A stretch of 64,000 nucleotides of DNA from JAWCQZ01 sp038869515 [NCBI: Halobacteria archaeon]. Lineage in GTDB: Archaea; Halobacteriota; Syntropharchaeia; JACQPP01. The position numbers and the translations under genes are program-made. The stretch is taken from positions 62,001-126,000 of the forward strand of contig JAWCQZ010000001.1 in assembly GCA_038869515.1 (NCBI GenBank), in the 5' to 3' direction. How positions within the stretch are numbered: the stretch's first letter is position 1; each line of letters starts with the position of its first letter. This document shows positions 24,709 through 34,245 of this stretch, one piece after another. Under the pieces are notes generated by a model that was given only the letters and a program-made list of their open reading frames with translations, was not told the DNA's origin and did no database searches.

Positions 24709-25464
24709 ATGGGAGGTCCCCGGGTCTCGGTGGTCATCCCCGCCTACAACGAGGAGGCGGTCATCGGCCCCTGCGTCCGCTCCGTGGCCGACCAGACCCT
24801 CCCGCGCTCCGACTACGAGGTGCTCCTGGTGGACGGGCGGAGCCGCGACCGGACCGTCGAAATCGCGCGGCCCCACGTCGACCGGGTGGTCTACGACGAG
24901 GGGCTGGGCTACACCCGCGCCAAGAACCAGGGGGCGCGGGAGGCGCGGGCCCCCATCGTCGCCTTCACCGACGCCGACACGGTGGTCCCGAGGCGGTGGC
25001 TCGAGGCCCACCTCGCCCGCTTCCGGGACCCGCGAGTGGTCGCGGCGGGGGGGCCCACCTACACCCTGGAGAACGAGCCGCTCCGATACGCGGCGTGGTT
25101 CAACGCCCTCTCCACCTTCAACAACATCCTCGGCTACGTCGGCCTCACCCACCTCCCGAGCCCCAACTGCGCCTACCGGAAGGAGGCGCTCCTCCGGGCC
25201 GGGGGGTTTCCCGACTTCCTCCTCACGGACGATTTCTCGCTCAGCCGCTCCATCCGACGGTTCGGAAAGGTCCGCTACGACCCCACCCTGCCGACCTACA
25301 CCAGCCTCCGGCGCCTGCGGGCGATGGGGATCCGGTGGACCTACGGCAAGTGGGTCCTGGGGGCGCTCGGCATCCTGGTGCGGGGGCGCCCCTTCACCCG
25401 CACCTACGTCCGGCTGACCGATCTCCCGAGCGAAGGGGTTCAAGGCGACCCCCGCACCTCCTGA
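24709..25464 (+). CDS. Family 2 glycosyltransferase
   Basis: The 251-residue soluble GT-A enzyme starts VSVVIPAYNEEAVI and has VLLVDGRSRDRT, the donor-binding AFTDADTVVPRRW (Asp-x-Asp-like DAD) and the acceptor-side LLTDDFSLSRSIRRFG with the expected acidic ED-type base. No C-terminal membrane helix is present, unlike the enzyme at 9577. It is followed 84 bp later by a flippase-like membrane protein, which suggests a joint role in polyprenyl-linked glycan or glycolipid assembly. Confidence 0.9.
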   Translation: MGGPRVSVVIPAYNEEAVIGPCVRSVADQTLPRSDYEVLLVDGRSRDRTVEIARPHVDRVVYDEGLGYTRAKNQGAREARAPIVAFTDADTVVPRRWLEAHLARFRDPRVVAAGGPTYTLENEPLRYAAWFNALSTFNNILGYVGLTHLPSPNCAYRKEALLRAGGFPDFLLTDDFSLSRSIRRFGKVRYDPTLPTYTSLRRLRAMGIRWTYGKWVLGALGILVRGRPFTRTYVRLTDLPSEGVQGDPRTS

Positions 25465-25548
25465 CATGGCCCAGCAACCCGGAAATCCGGAGCACGATCG
25501 GCGCCGAAGGGAGGGGGCGGAACCCCCTCCCCCCCTCCCGGAGACGGC

Positions 25549-26541
25549 ATGAAGTGGAAGCGGTGGCTGCTGGTCGCCCTCGCCCTGAGCGTGACGGCCC
25601 TGGTGGCGGTCCTCCTCTGGACGGTGGAGCCCGGGACCTGGTCCGCCCTCGCCTCCCTCCACCCGGGCTGGCTGGCGCTCGCCGTGGGCGTCCACGCCCT
25701 CTCCTGGCTCTTCTGGGGGCTCCGCATCCACCTCCTGGCGGGGGGGCTCGGGGCGCGGGTCGCTCCCGGCCGGGCGACCCAGGTGGTGGTAGCGAGCCTC
25801 TTCCCGGCGGCCATCACCCCGGCCCACTTCGGCGGCGAACTGATGCGCATCTACCTCCTGAAGCAGGAGGGGCTCTCCTACGGCGACGCCACCGCCCTCA
25901 CCATGGGGGAGCGGGTGCTCGACTCACTCCTGCTCTTCGCGGCATTCCCCCTCGGAGTCCTGATGTTCGCCCCGGTCCTGGCGACCCAGGGATGGGCCCA
26001 GTCCTTCCTCTGGGCGACGGTCGGGTTCTTCGTCGGGATCCTGGCGCTCTTCGCCCTCCTCCTCTGGAAGCTGGAGCTGGCGATGGGGCTCCTGGAGCGG
26101 CTCCTGCGGAGGCCCCACCTCAAGGAGCGCATCCGGGAGGAGGTGCTCCGCTTCCGCGCCTCCCTGGTGACGCTCATCCTCCGGCGGCGGGGCCTCGCCG
26201 TCGCGGGGTTCGGGTGCACGGTCGGGTTCTGGCTCTGCGAGTTCGCAGTCCCCTCCTTCGTCCTCCTCGCGCTCGGCCTCGACCCCGCCTGGGCCCTCTC
26301 GATGGCGGCGCAGTCCATCCTCATCCTCTTCATCCTGGTCCCGCTGACGCCGGGCGGCTCCGGGGTGATGGAGGTGACCGCCGCTCTCCTCTACGCGCCT
26401 CTCGGCCTCGGGGGGCTCCTGGGGGTCTTCCTGCTCCTCTGGCGCTCCATCATCTACTACGTGAACCTCATGGTGGGCGCTCTCGCCTCCTTGAAGGAGT
26501 TGGGGGGGATGAATGAGGTCCTGGAGAAGAGGGGGGGCTGA
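25549..26541 (+). CDS. Lysylphosphatidylglycerol synthetase/UPF0104-type membrane protein
   Basis: The 330-residue protein has about eight membrane helices and the LPG_synthase_TM family features: HALSWLFWGLRIHLLAGG early, FPAAITPAHFGGELMRIYLL at the second conserved loop, and FILVPLTPGGSGVMEVT near the C-terminus. Members are thought to act as lipid flippases or lipid-linked modification factors. It follows the GT2 gene on the same strand. Function is by family only. Confidence 0.85.
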   Translation: MKWKRWLLVALALSVTALVAVLLWTVEPGTWSALASLHPGWLALAVGVHALSWLFWGLRIHLLAGGLGARVAPGRATQVVVASLFPAAITPAHFGGELMRIYLLKQEGLSYGDATALTMGERVLDSLLLFAAFPLGVLMFAPVLATQGWAQSFLWATVGFFVGILALFALLLWKLELAMGLLERLLRRPHLKERIREEVLRFRASLVTLILRRRGLAVAGFGCTVGFWLCEFAVPSFVLLALGLDPAWALSMAAQSILILFILVPLTPGGSGVMEVTAALLYAPLGLGGLLGVFLLLWRSIIYYVNLMVGALASLKELGGMNEVLEKRGG

Positions 26542-26595
26542 CGGGGCCCGAAGGAGGAGCCGCGGAGGGAGCGGGCTGCCCGGATCCTCCGGCGG

Positions 26596-28746
26596 CTACG
26601 GGCCCGCCCCGGGAGTGGGCCTCGGAGCCGGACCGGCGGCGCCCGCCGGGGAGGCTGCCCCCGCCGCCCTCTTCGCCCTTTGGTCCGACCACTCCAGGAA
26701 GGAGCAGTAGGGGCAGCCCAGTTTCCACGGCTTCCTCCCCTTCGTGCGGATCTCCGCCAGGCGGATGGGGTGGGTCGCGCACCTCTCCGGCAGGAGGACG
26801 AGGGCGCCGGTCCGGGGCAGGGAGACGGCGAAGTTGCAGTTCGGCCACGCCGAGCACCCCAGGAAGCGCCCCCCCTTCCGGGAGCGCTTCACCGCCAGGG
26901 CCGCGCCGCAGGTGGGGCACTTCCCCGCCTGCTCCCCCTCGCCGATGCGCTTCTGGAGAGCCTCGCCGATGGCGACGCGGTCCCGCTGCAGCTCCTTGAA
27001 GATCCCCCGGAGCATCTCCCGGGACTCCTGGACCACATCCTCCTCTCTCTTCTGGCCCGCGGCGATGCGGTCCATCTCCTCCTCCAGGAGGCGGGTCATC
27101 TCCGGCTTGGTGATGGCGGGGGCGTAGGCGGCGAGGGTCTCGACGACCCCCTTGGCCCGGGCGCTGGGGCGGAGGTCCTTGCCCGAGACGTAGGAGCGGC
27201 CGAAGAGCTTTGCCAGAGTCTCGTGGCGGGTCGACTTGGTCCCCAGGCCGAGGTCCTCCATCTTCTTGATGAGGGAGCCCTGGGAGTAGCGCTTGGGGGG
27301 CTGGGTCTGCTTCTCCTCCCGCTCGCTCTTGGCGACCGGGACGGCCTGCCCCTCCGCCAGGGGGGGGAGGCGCTTCTCCTCGATGCGGAGGAAGGGGTAT
27401 ATCGCCCGCCATCCGGGGACGAGGACCTCGGTCCCCTCGGCGGCGAAGGGCTCGCCGCCGATGTCGAGGTCGGCCCGGACCCGCTTGACGCGGGAGGGGT
27501 CGCTGAGGGTCGCGAGGAAGCGGCGCACCACCAGGTCGTAGACCTTGCGGGCCTCGGGGGCGAGGGGCGCCTTCGGCACCCCGACGGGGTGGATGGGGGG
27601 GTGGTCGGTCGCCTCCCGCTCTCCTCGGACCGGCACCAGCTTCGGCTTCCCCAGGAGGGCCCGGGCGAAGGCCGCGTAGTCGGCCATCCCCCCGATCAGT
27701 TCGAGGAGGGGGCGGAACTCCATGGCCGGGTAGACCGTGTTGTCGGTCCTGGGGTAGGAGATGAGGCCGTTCATGTAGAGGTCCTCCGCAACCGACATCG
27801 CCTTGGGGGCCGAGAGGCCGAGCGCGTTGGCGGCCCGGAGGAACTCGGTGGTGTGGAAAGGGGGAGGGGGCTTCTCCTCCCGCTCCGATGTGCGGACCTT
27901 GGAGACGGTCGCCTGCTTCGCCGACCCGACCCGGGCCAGGGCCCGCTCGGCCTCCCCCCGGGCCGCGGCGAGGTCGAGGAGCTCGAGGAGGGGGAGGCCC
28001 CACCGGCGATACTCGAAGCGGCGGGCGTGCCGGACCTCCAGGCCGCCCTTGAGGTGGGCCTTGATCTCCCAGTAGAGGAGGGGGCGGAACGCCGACACTT
28101 CGGCGTCACGCTCCACCAGGAGGGCGAGGGTCGGGCTCTGGACCCGGCCCACCGAGAGGAACTCGGAGCCGAGGCGACGGGAGGCGAGGGAGATGAAGCG
28201 GGTGAGGGCCGCCCCCCAGACCAGGTCAATCGTCTGGCGAGCCGAGGAAGCGGCGGCCAGGTTGAAATCCACGTCGGCCAGGTTCCGGAACGCCTTGTGG
28301 ATCTCCGCCGGGGTGATGGCGCTGAACCGCGCGCGCGTCACGGGGACCGAGGGGTTCCCCTTGCGCACCGCCTCCAGGGCCTCGACGCCGATGAGCTCCC
28401 CCTCCCGGTCGTAGTCGGTGGCGATGACGACCCGGTCCGCCTCGGGGGCCAAGGAGCGGAGGACCTCCACGTAGGCTTTCTTCAGGGGGACCCTCTCGGG
28501 CGGGGTCCCGATGAGCCCCTCCATGTCGAGGGTCCACCGCTTCAACCGCTTCGGGAAGTCCACCCCCATGACGTGGCCCTTGAGGCCGACGACCACTGCG
28601 GTTCCCTTTCCCCCGGCCACCCGGTCGCCGGGGTCGAACTCGTGGAGGACCACCTCCCCCCTCGCGCGGCTGGACATCTTTCCCCCCGAGAGGATTTCGG
28701 CGATCCGCCGGGCCGCGATGGGCTTCTCGGAGATGATGAGGTCCAT
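26596..28746 (-). CDS. topA: DNA topoisomerase I (type IA)
   Basis: The 716-residue enzyme relaxes negative supercoils through a 5'-phosphotyrosine. The TOPRIM domain has IISEKPIAARRIA and the metal-binding DYDREGE (111-117). The central domain carries SVGRVQSPTLALLVERD, and the catalytic tyrosine is Tyr331 in GLISYPRTDN. Near the C-terminus there are zinc-ribbon cysteines (CPTCG ... CSAWPNC, and a second CxxH/CPYC unit), then a Pro/Gly/Ala tail. Length and domains match archaeal TopA. There is no reverse-gyrase helicase domain, so no hyperthermophily is implied. Confidence 0.97.
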   Translation of the reverse strand: MDLIISEKPIAARRIAEILSGGKMSSRARGEVVLHEFDPGDRVAGGKGTAVVVGLKGHVMGVDFPKRLKRWTLDMEGLIGTPPERVPLKKAYVEVLRSLAPEADRVVIATDYDREGELIGVEALEAVRKGNPSVPVTRARFSAITPAEIHKAFRNLADVDFNLAAASSARQTIDLVWGAALTRFISLASRRLGSEFLSVGRVQSPTLALLVERDAEVSAFRPLLYWEIKAHLKGGLEVRHARRFEYRRWGLPLLELLDLAAARGEAERALARVGSAKQATVSKVRTSEREEKPPPPFHTTEFLRAANALGLSAPKAMSVAEDLYMNGLISYPRTDNTVYPAMEFRPLLELIGGMADYAAFARALLGKPKLVPVRGEREATDHPPIHPVGVPKAPLAPEARKVYDLVVRRFLATLSDPSRVKRVRADLDIGGEPFAAEGTEVLVPGWRAIYPFLRIEEKRLPPLAEGQAVPVAKSEREEKQTQPPKRYSQGSLIKKMEDLGLGTKSTRHETLAKLFGRSYVSGKDLRPSARAKGVVETLAAYAPAITKPEMTRLLEEEMDRIAAGQKREEDVVQESREMLRGIFKELQRDRVAIGEALQKRIGEGEQAGKCPTCGAALAVKRSRKGGRFLGCSAWPNCNFAVSLPRTGALVLLPERCATHPIRLAEIRTKGRKPWKLGCPYCSFLEWSDQRAKRAAGAASPAGAAGPAPRPTPGAGP

Positions 28747-28879
28747 CGCGGACCCTGGAAGCGAGGAGGGGCATAAGGCCTGCGAGGGGGCGCCAACGGT
28801 ATCACGGGCACGCGCGGAGTCGCGAGAGGCGCGCGGGAGACCTCATAATCTTTAATGTTATCAACCTCCATACCTGGGG

Positions 28880-30502
28880 TTGCGAGCCGTGGTCAACGAG
28901 AACCTCTGGAACCTGATACCCGCGTACCGCCGGGTCTACCGCTGGAAGCGGTGGGCCCAGCTCCTGGGAATCTGGTTCTACCACAAGGGCTGGTCCGTCG
29001 GGGTCCGGGTCAAGCGGAAGATATCCCGCCGCGGCCCCCCGGTGACCAAGGGGGAGCTGTTGCGGCGCCTGTTCGAGCGCCTCGGCCCCGCCTGGATCAA
29101 GTGGGCCCAGGTCCTCTCGACTCGGCCCGAGATGCCCGACGACGTCCTCCGCGAACTGAAGAAGCTCCAGGACCGGGTCCCCTTCTTCCCTTACGGGGAG
29201 GTGGAGGCCGCCATCAAGCGGGAGCTCGGCGCCTCCGTCGAGGAGCTCTTCCTCTACTTCGAGAAAGAGCCCATCGCGGCCGCCTCCATCTCCCAGGTCC
29301 ACCGGGCGGTCCTCAAGGACGGGCAGAAGGTCGCGGTGAAAATCCAGCGGCCCAACATCCAGTACAACGTCGAGAGCGACATCGACATCATGGAGGCCCT
29401 CGTCCGGTTCTTCGAGTGGCTCTCGAAAGGGTTCGCGGGCCTGGGCATGAGGGACACCATCAAGGCCTTCCGCATCGCCACACTGAGGGAGTTGGACTTC
29501 ATCATCGAGGGGCGGAGTGCGGAGAAATTCGCGAAGCTCTTCGCCAACGAGCCGTGGGTCCACATCCCGAAGATCTACTGGGACCACACCTCGAAGCGGG
29601 TGCTGACCATGGAGTTCATCGACGGGGTGAAGATCGACCAGACCGAGGAACTGAACCGCATGGGGTGCGACCGGCGGCAGATCTCGATCCGGGCGGTCCG
29701 GGCCTTCCTGAAACAGATTTACGAGGGGGGCTTCTTCCACGCCGATCCCCACCCCGCCAACGTCTTCATCATGAAGAACAACGTGATTGCGCTGCTCGAT
29801 TTCGGCATGGTGGGGCAGTGCCCGCAGGAGACGCTCGACATCTTCGCCGACCTCTTCCTCGCCATCCTGGCCCGGGATGTGAACAAGATGCTGGAGAAGA
29901 CGCTGACCATCTGGAAGCCTTCGGAGCACACGGACGTCGCGGCCTTGAAGCAGGACCTGCAGGACTTCGTGGACCGGGCGTTCACCGCCGAGGGCGGCCT
30001 GGCCGTGAACCAGTCGGGGGTCGGCTCCTTCATGGACGAGACCATCTACCGGTTCGCCAAGCACCGCCTCAAGGTTCCCCAGGAGATGATCTATCTCGGG
30101 AAGGTGATGATGTACGCGGAGGGGACCGCCCGGATGCTGGACCCGGAGTTCGATTTCCTCGTCGAAGTGACGCCCTACGTGCGGAAATACGTGGCCGGAC
30201 GCATCCAGCGGAGGACCGCAGGGCTCCTCGACCTCCGGAACCCGACCAAGGCCCTCTCGGGGCTCCTCGACGCCTTCTCCGGGGTCAGCGACGTGGTCCG
30301 GCGGCTGCCACGGACCGCGACCTCCGTCCTCGACCGCATCGAGAGGGGGGAGATCACCCTCCGGATGGTCAACCCCGAGGCGCAGGAGTGGAACCAGATC
30401 GTCCACCGCTCCCTGCGGCGGCAGACCGCCGCCCTGGCGGGGCTCATCGTCGGCCTCATCGCCTTCGGAGTCCTCTACCTGGGGCGCGTGGGGCCCTTCT
30501 GA
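28880..30502 (+). CDS. ABC1/UbiB-family atypical kinase
   Basis: The 540-residue protein is an ABC1/ADCK/UbiB family member, proteins linked to isoprenoid-quinone or membrane-lipid metabolism. The N-terminal KxGQ-type motif reads KWAQ (74-77, in WIKWAQVLSTRPE), so the glycine is alanine. The Ala-rich loop is AAASISQVH (133-141), the catalytic loop is HADPHPAN (287-294) and the metal-binding loop is DFGMVG (307-312). The C-terminus ends with hydrophobic segments, expected for membrane anchoring. The start is TTG at 28880 or GTG at 28889, about 26 bp after TTTAATGTTA. Confidence 0.9.
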   Translation: MRAVVNENLWNLIPAYRRVYRWKRWAQLLGIWFYHKGWSVGVRVKRKISRRGPPVTKGELLRRLFERLGPAWIKWAQVLSTRPEMPDDVLRELKKLQDRVPFFPYGEVEAAIKRELGASVEELFLYFEKEPIAAASISQVHRAVLKDGQKVAVKIQRPNIQYNVESDIDIMEALVRFFEWLSKGFAGLGMRDTIKAFRIATLRELDFIIEGRSAEKFAKLFANEPWVHIPKIYWDHTSKRVLTMEFIDGVKIDQTEELNRMGCDRRQISIRAVRAFLKQIYEGGFFHADPHPANVFIMKNNVIALLDFGMVGQCPQETLDIFADLFLAILARDVNKMLEKTLTIWKPSEHTDVAALKQDLQDFVDRAFTAEGGLAVNQSGVGSFMDETIYRFAKHRLKVPQEMIYLGKVMMYAEGTARMLDPEFDFLVEVTPYVRKYVAGRIQRRTAGLLDLRNPTKALSGLLDAFSGVSDVVRRLPRTATSVLDRIERGEITLRMVNPEAQEWNQIVHRSLRRQTAALAGLIVGLIAFGVLYLGRVGPF

Positions 30503-31071
30503 GCCCCCTCCCGCTCGGGGGGGCGCAGCCACCAGTAGCGCGCCGGGGCGTACTCCACGGAGGGGAGGGTGAGGCCCGCGGCCCTGTGGCGCTCCACGAA
30601 GGCCCGGAAGGGGGCCTCCTCCGCCGCCAGCGCGTCCCGCAGGGAAGGAGAGACCAGCCCACGAGGCTCCAGCACCTCGCGGAGGACCTCGATGCAGGTC
30701 CTCTCGGCGAGGACGCCGAGGAGCTCCGCCCCGGAGGAGAGGAGGGCCGCCGCCACCCCGCGGGCGGCGAAGGTCTCCGCGAGGGTCTCCAGGTCGGCGC
30801 GGAGGCGCGGCCAGTAGTCGGTCCGCTCCCGCTGGAGCGCCTCGAACTCGGCGTCGAGGGCGGCCGCGCGGGCGCGCGCCTCGGCCGGAGCGTCGGGCCC
30901 GAGGGCCCCCAGCAGCCACTCCACCGCCCGGCGGTCCACCCAGGGCTTGAGGCCGCTCCCGGGGTCGTGGGGGGTGGCGGGGAGGAGCCCCTGCCCCGCC
31001 TCGTCGAGGTGGGACCGGTAGGAGGCGAGGGCGAGGGAGAGGTCGCGGAGGAGGTCTCGGGAAGAACCCAT
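30475..31071 (-). CDS. Unrecognised helical protein
   Basis: The 198-residue protein is soluble and rich in helices, with two blocks separated by a Trp/Asp-rich middle (LKPWVDRRAVEWLLGAL). The C-terminal region has LPSVEYAPARYWWLRPPERE. It is not recognised. The ATG at 31071 is preceded by GC-rich sequence without a clear promoter. Its final 28 bp overlap the 3' end of the UbiB-like gene on the other strand. High GC third positions and a normal residue composition support coding. Confidence 0.6.
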   Translation of the reverse strand: MGSSRDLLRDLSLALASYRSHLDEAGQGLLPATPHDPGSGLKPWVDRRAVEWLLGALGPDAPAEARARAAALDAEFEALQRERTDYWPRLRADLETLAETFAARGVAAALLSSGAELLGVLAERTCIEVLREVLEPRGLVSPSLRDALAAEEAPFRAFVERHRAAGLTLPSVEYAPARYWWLRPPEREGAQKGPTRPR

Positions 31072-31187
31072 GGCCGGAGTTGGAGGTGCGCGCCCATCCG
31101 GGTCAAGTTTTCCTTCGCCGGCGGGGGACCCTCCGCTTTCACCGACCTCAAGCTGGCGGATAGGTTGTGGCTGCCGGAAACCGGGGG

Positions 31188-33575
31188 TCACATGAACGAA
31201 CTTAAACTCCGCTGCTTGTGCCTCTGCCCCAGCAGCTCCTCCTCGGTCACCCCGAAGTATCCGAGGACCCGCAGCGCCGCCGGGACGAGCTGGTGCCGGA
31301 TGTAGTATTCGGCGTCGAGCGCCCGCTTCTCCTTCAGGAAGAGTTCCACGGGGTAGGCCCGCTCGGAGATGGACTCGGTCCCCTGGGCGATGACGAAGGC
31401 GAGTTTGCTCCCCACCTCGACGTCGAGGTCCGCGGCCTCGGCCCGCTCCGCGGCCCGGACGTGGGCCTGCCGCGACTCGTAGTCGCCGAGGCGCCGGGTC
31501 ACCGTCTTGTGGATCACCATCTTCTCCAGCGGCACGCGGCCCTCGCGGAGGGCCTTCACGGTCCCGGCGGCCTGGGCCGCGGCGCCGGCGACGTCCCGCT
31601 CCCGGAGGACCGTGCGGATGACCTCCTGCTGGAGCTCCTTGGCGAGGGCGCACCAGTCCCCCCGCCTCACCTCGAGCCCCCGGACCACCACCTCGCCGTC
31701 CGCCGTGAGCCCCGCGTAGCGCTTCTTCTTCTCGGTGAAGAAGATGGCCGTGTAGAACTTGTCGAGGTCCAGTTCGAGGGAGAACTGGGCGGAGACCTTC
31801 CCGGCCAGCGTCAAGGCGCGCGCCTCCAGCTCCTTCGGGGTCCCCGGGGCCTTGAGGAAGAGCGAATCGGTGTCCCCGTAGATGACCTCGAAGCCCGCCT
31901 CCCGGGCGCGCTCCATCGCGAGCCGGACGATGTGGCGCCCCCAGGCGGCGGTCGCCTCGGCGCACTCCTTCCGGTACCAGCGGGCCGCGCGCCACCCGGT
32001 GTAGCCGTAGAAAGAGTTGGAGAGGACCTTCAGAGCCTTCTGGCGCACGTCGAGGACTGTGGCCTCGGGGCTCCCCCGGGAGAGGGCGGCTTTCTGCTTC
32101 TGGACCGCCCTCCGGCGCGCGATCAGCTCGGCGAGGAGGGCCTTGAAGAAGCCGTCGGGGCTCTTCCGGAAGCGGTGGCCCACCTCGGGGGCGGTGTGGA
32201 CCTCGCCGACGAACCCCGGCGGCGCCACCGTGTCGGGGGAGATGTTGTAGGCGACCATGATGGAGGGATACATGGCGGAGAAGTCGAGGCTCACCACGTT
32301 CTCGTGGATGCCCTTCACCGGCTCGAGGACGTAGCCCCCCTCGTAGGACTCCCCCGCCTCCGCCGGCTTCGCCGGGACCAGTTCGTCCCGAGGGTGCGCC
32401 TCGGCGGTGAGGTAGGCCTCCACCTGGCGGCCCCGGCCCATCTTGGCGACATCCTCGGGCGCGTGGCGGGTCATGCGGGCGAACTCGTACTGCATCGGGA
32501 GGAGGCGCTCGGCGAGGCCCAGGGTGGAGATGACGTCGGCGCGGGCGTAGTCCATGAGGGTGGGCCTCTTTTTCGGGTCGTGCCACGCCTCGTAGATCTC
32601 CCAGGGCTCCAAATCCACCCGCTTCCCCTTCTCCAGAACGCCGAGGTAGTCCGCCACATTGACCAGGGTCTTCACCTTCACCTCCCCCATGTCCCGCTGG
32701 GCGATGCGGAAGAGGTCCACGACCTGGCGGCCGGCCGCCTCCACCACCGGCAGCGCCCCGGGGCGGAACCGGATCTCGCTCCCGTCGCGACCCAGGGCGA
32801 GCGGGACCTTGTGGCCCGCGGCCCGGTCCCGGAGGAAGGGCCAGTCGAAGCCGTCGGAGTTGTAGCCGACGATGAAATCGGGGTCCTCCTCCCGGACCGC
32901 GGCGACGAACCCCTCGAGGAGGGCCCGGTCGTCCTCCCGGTCGAGGGTCAGGAGCTCGGTCCGGCCCCCAGAGGAGGCGTGGGAGAGGATGATGACGGGG
33001 TCGCGGGAAGGGTTGGGCATCCCGGCGGCCACCGCCATCTCGGTGTCGAAGGCGAGGGTCTTCAGGGGGGGGAGGCCGGGGCGCGGGGCGGGGCGGGCCG
33101 CGGAGAGGTCGAGGGCGAGGTCCCCGTAGCCCGGGTCGGCCTTCGCGCCCTCCGCCCGGAGCCCCTCCATGGGGGCGAGGCCCCGGTCGATGGTGTAGCG
33201 CACTCCGAACGGGATGTCGGCCTCCAGAACCTCCCCGTGGCGCGCAAGGGCCTCCCGGAGGGCGGGGACGTGCCCGGGGTGGCGCGCCGTGACCCGGAGC
33301 CCCTCCACGGGCCTCCCCAGGACGCGCTTCTTCACCGGCTCCACCCGCCGGGGGGAGACCGCCTCCGACCCCCGGGAGGCCTGGAGCCGCTCCACGGCCG
33401 CCGCGCTCTGCAGGGGGGCGGCTCCCCGGGGGAGGAGGTAGAAGTAGGGCTCGAAGGAGCGGTCGAAGAGGACCGCGGTCCGCCCCTCCGCGTCTTTGCA
33501 CCAGAGGCGGATGACCGCCCTCCCCTCCTCGGTGACCGAGTCGACATCGAGCAGCCATCCCTCGAAAACGGCCAT
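31188..33575 (-). CDS. polB: Family B DNA polymerase
   Basis: The 795-residue replicative-type polymerase has intact proofreading motifs Exo I FDTE (176-179), Exo II YNSDGFDWPF (238-247) and Exo III YARAD (343-347). Polymerase motifs are A SLDFSAMYPSI (429-439), B LKVLSNSFYGYTG (515-527) and C YGDTDS (566-571). The C-terminus QRSLSSFM is a PCNA-interaction (PIP) box. No intein interrupts the motifs. The gene is divergent from the uS12-uS7 operon across a 241-bp spacer with a nested palindrome. ATG 33575 gives the usual MxxFxGWLLD start. Confidence 0.97.
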   Translation of the reverse strand: MAVFEGWLLDVDSVTEEGRAVIRLWCKDAEGRTAVLFDRSFEPYFYLLPRGAAPLQSAAAVERLQASRGSEAVSPRRVEPVKKRVLGRPVEGLRVTARHPGHVPALREALARHGEVLEADIPFGVRYTIDRGLAPMEGLRAEGAKADPGYGDLALDLSAARPAPRPGLPPLKTLAFDTEMAVAAGMPNPSRDPVIILSHASSGGRTELLTLDREDDRALLEGFVAAVREEDPDFIVGYNSDGFDWPFLRDRAAGHKVPLALGRDGSEIRFRPGALPVVEAAGRQVVDLFRIAQRDMGEVKVKTLVNVADYLGVLEKGKRVDLEPWEIYEAWHDPKKRPTLMDYARADVISTLGLAERLLPMQYEFARMTRHAPEDVAKMGRGRQVEAYLTAEAHPRDELVPAKPAEAGESYEGGYVLEPVKGIHENVVSLDFSAMYPSIMVAYNISPDTVAPPGFVGEVHTAPEVGHRFRKSPDGFFKALLAELIARRRAVQKQKAALSRGSPEATVLDVRQKALKVLSNSFYGYTGWRAARWYRKECAEATAAWGRHIVRLAMERAREAGFEVIYGDTDSLFLKAPGTPKELEARALTLAGKVSAQFSLELDLDKFYTAIFFTEKKKRYAGLTADGEVVVRGLEVRRGDWCALAKELQQEVIRTVLRERDVAGAAAQAAGTVKALREGRVPLEKMVIHKTVTRRLGDYESRQAHVRAAERAEAADLDVEVGSKLAFVIAQGTESISERAYPVELFLKEKRALDAEYYIRHQLVPAALRVLGYFGVTEEELLGQRHKQRSLSSFM

Positions 33576-33683
33576 CGGGCTCCGGCGGACTCTCAAGAAG
33601 AGAACCTGTCGCCGCCACGTAGAGCCGGAAGAGGGGTGGGGGAGCGGGGCGGGAGCACCGGGAGGTGCGACGGGAGGGGGGGA

Positions 33684-33742
33684 GGCCCCCGACGCAACCC
33701 CGAACCCCCGCGTTTCGCATCGAAACGCGAGCGTCGGGGGCC
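33684..33742. repeat. Nested palindrome (repeat D, copy 2) between polB and uS12
   Basis: An outer perfect 12-bp inverted repeat (GGCCCCCGACGC at 33684-33695 with GCGTCGGGGGCC at 33731-33742) encloses an inner perfect 9-bp stem CGCGTTTCG-CAT-CGAAACGCG (33709-33729). The inner unit resembles that at 23212. It lies in the divergent spacer and could affect either promoter. Confidence 0.7.
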
Positions 33743-33816
33743 GAGAGGGGGGAGTCCCCCGCCCCCCCCGGAGAAAGGCGACAGTTTGATAGCCCGCGAC
33801 CGGCCCATGCGGGGTG

Positions 33817-34245
33817 ATGGCCCAGGGACTCTTCGCGGTCCGGAGCCTCCGGAAGAAGCGGAAGCGGCTCCGGTGGAGCGACCGGGACTACGTGGCCCGG
33901 GAGCTCCGGCTCAACCTGAAGGCCGACCCCCTCGGGGGGGCCCCCCAGGGCAAGGGCATCGTGCTGGAGAAGGTCGGCATCGAGGCGAAGCAGCCCAACT
34001 CGGGCATCCGGAAGGCGGTGAAGCTCCAACTCATCAAGAACGGGAAGAGGATCACCGCGTTCGCCCCGGGCGACGGCGCAATCAACTTCATCGATGAGCA
34101 CGACGAGGTCATCATCGAGCGCATCGGGGGGCGCATGGGGGGCTCCATGGGAGACATCCCCGGGGTCCGGTTCAAAGTCATCGGCGTGAACGGCGTCAGC
34201 CTCAACGAACTGGTCCACGGGAGGGCGGAGAAGCCCACACGGTGA
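33817..34245 (+). CDS. rps12: Small-subunit ribosomal protein uS12
   Basis: The 142-residue decoding-centre protein is typical of archaeal uS12: [19 protein letters not shown](IRKAVKLQL) and the [17 protein letters not shown] segment near the C-terminus. ATG 33817 is preferred over the adjoining GTG at 33814; a weak TTTGATA is 27 bp upstream. Its stop overlaps the uS7 start by 1 bp, so translation is coupled. Usual archaeal neighbours L30e/NusA upstream and elongation factors downstream are absent here. Confidence 0.97.
   Translation: MAQGLFAVRSLRKKRKRLRWSDRDYVARELRLNLKADPLGGAPQGKGIVLEKVGIEAKQPNSGIRKAVKLQLIKNGKRITAFAPGDGAINFIDEHDEVIIERIGGRMGGSMGDIPGVRFKVIGVNGVSLNELVHGRAEKPTR

Noticed and set aside
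20045-26516. Very long plus-strand open frames (over 1000 codons) opposite the ACAD, AKR and membrane genes
   Set aside because: They are antisense shadows produced by high GC: compositions are dominated by Arg/Gly/Pro/Ala, they match no family, and the opposite strand carries clear conserved proteins.
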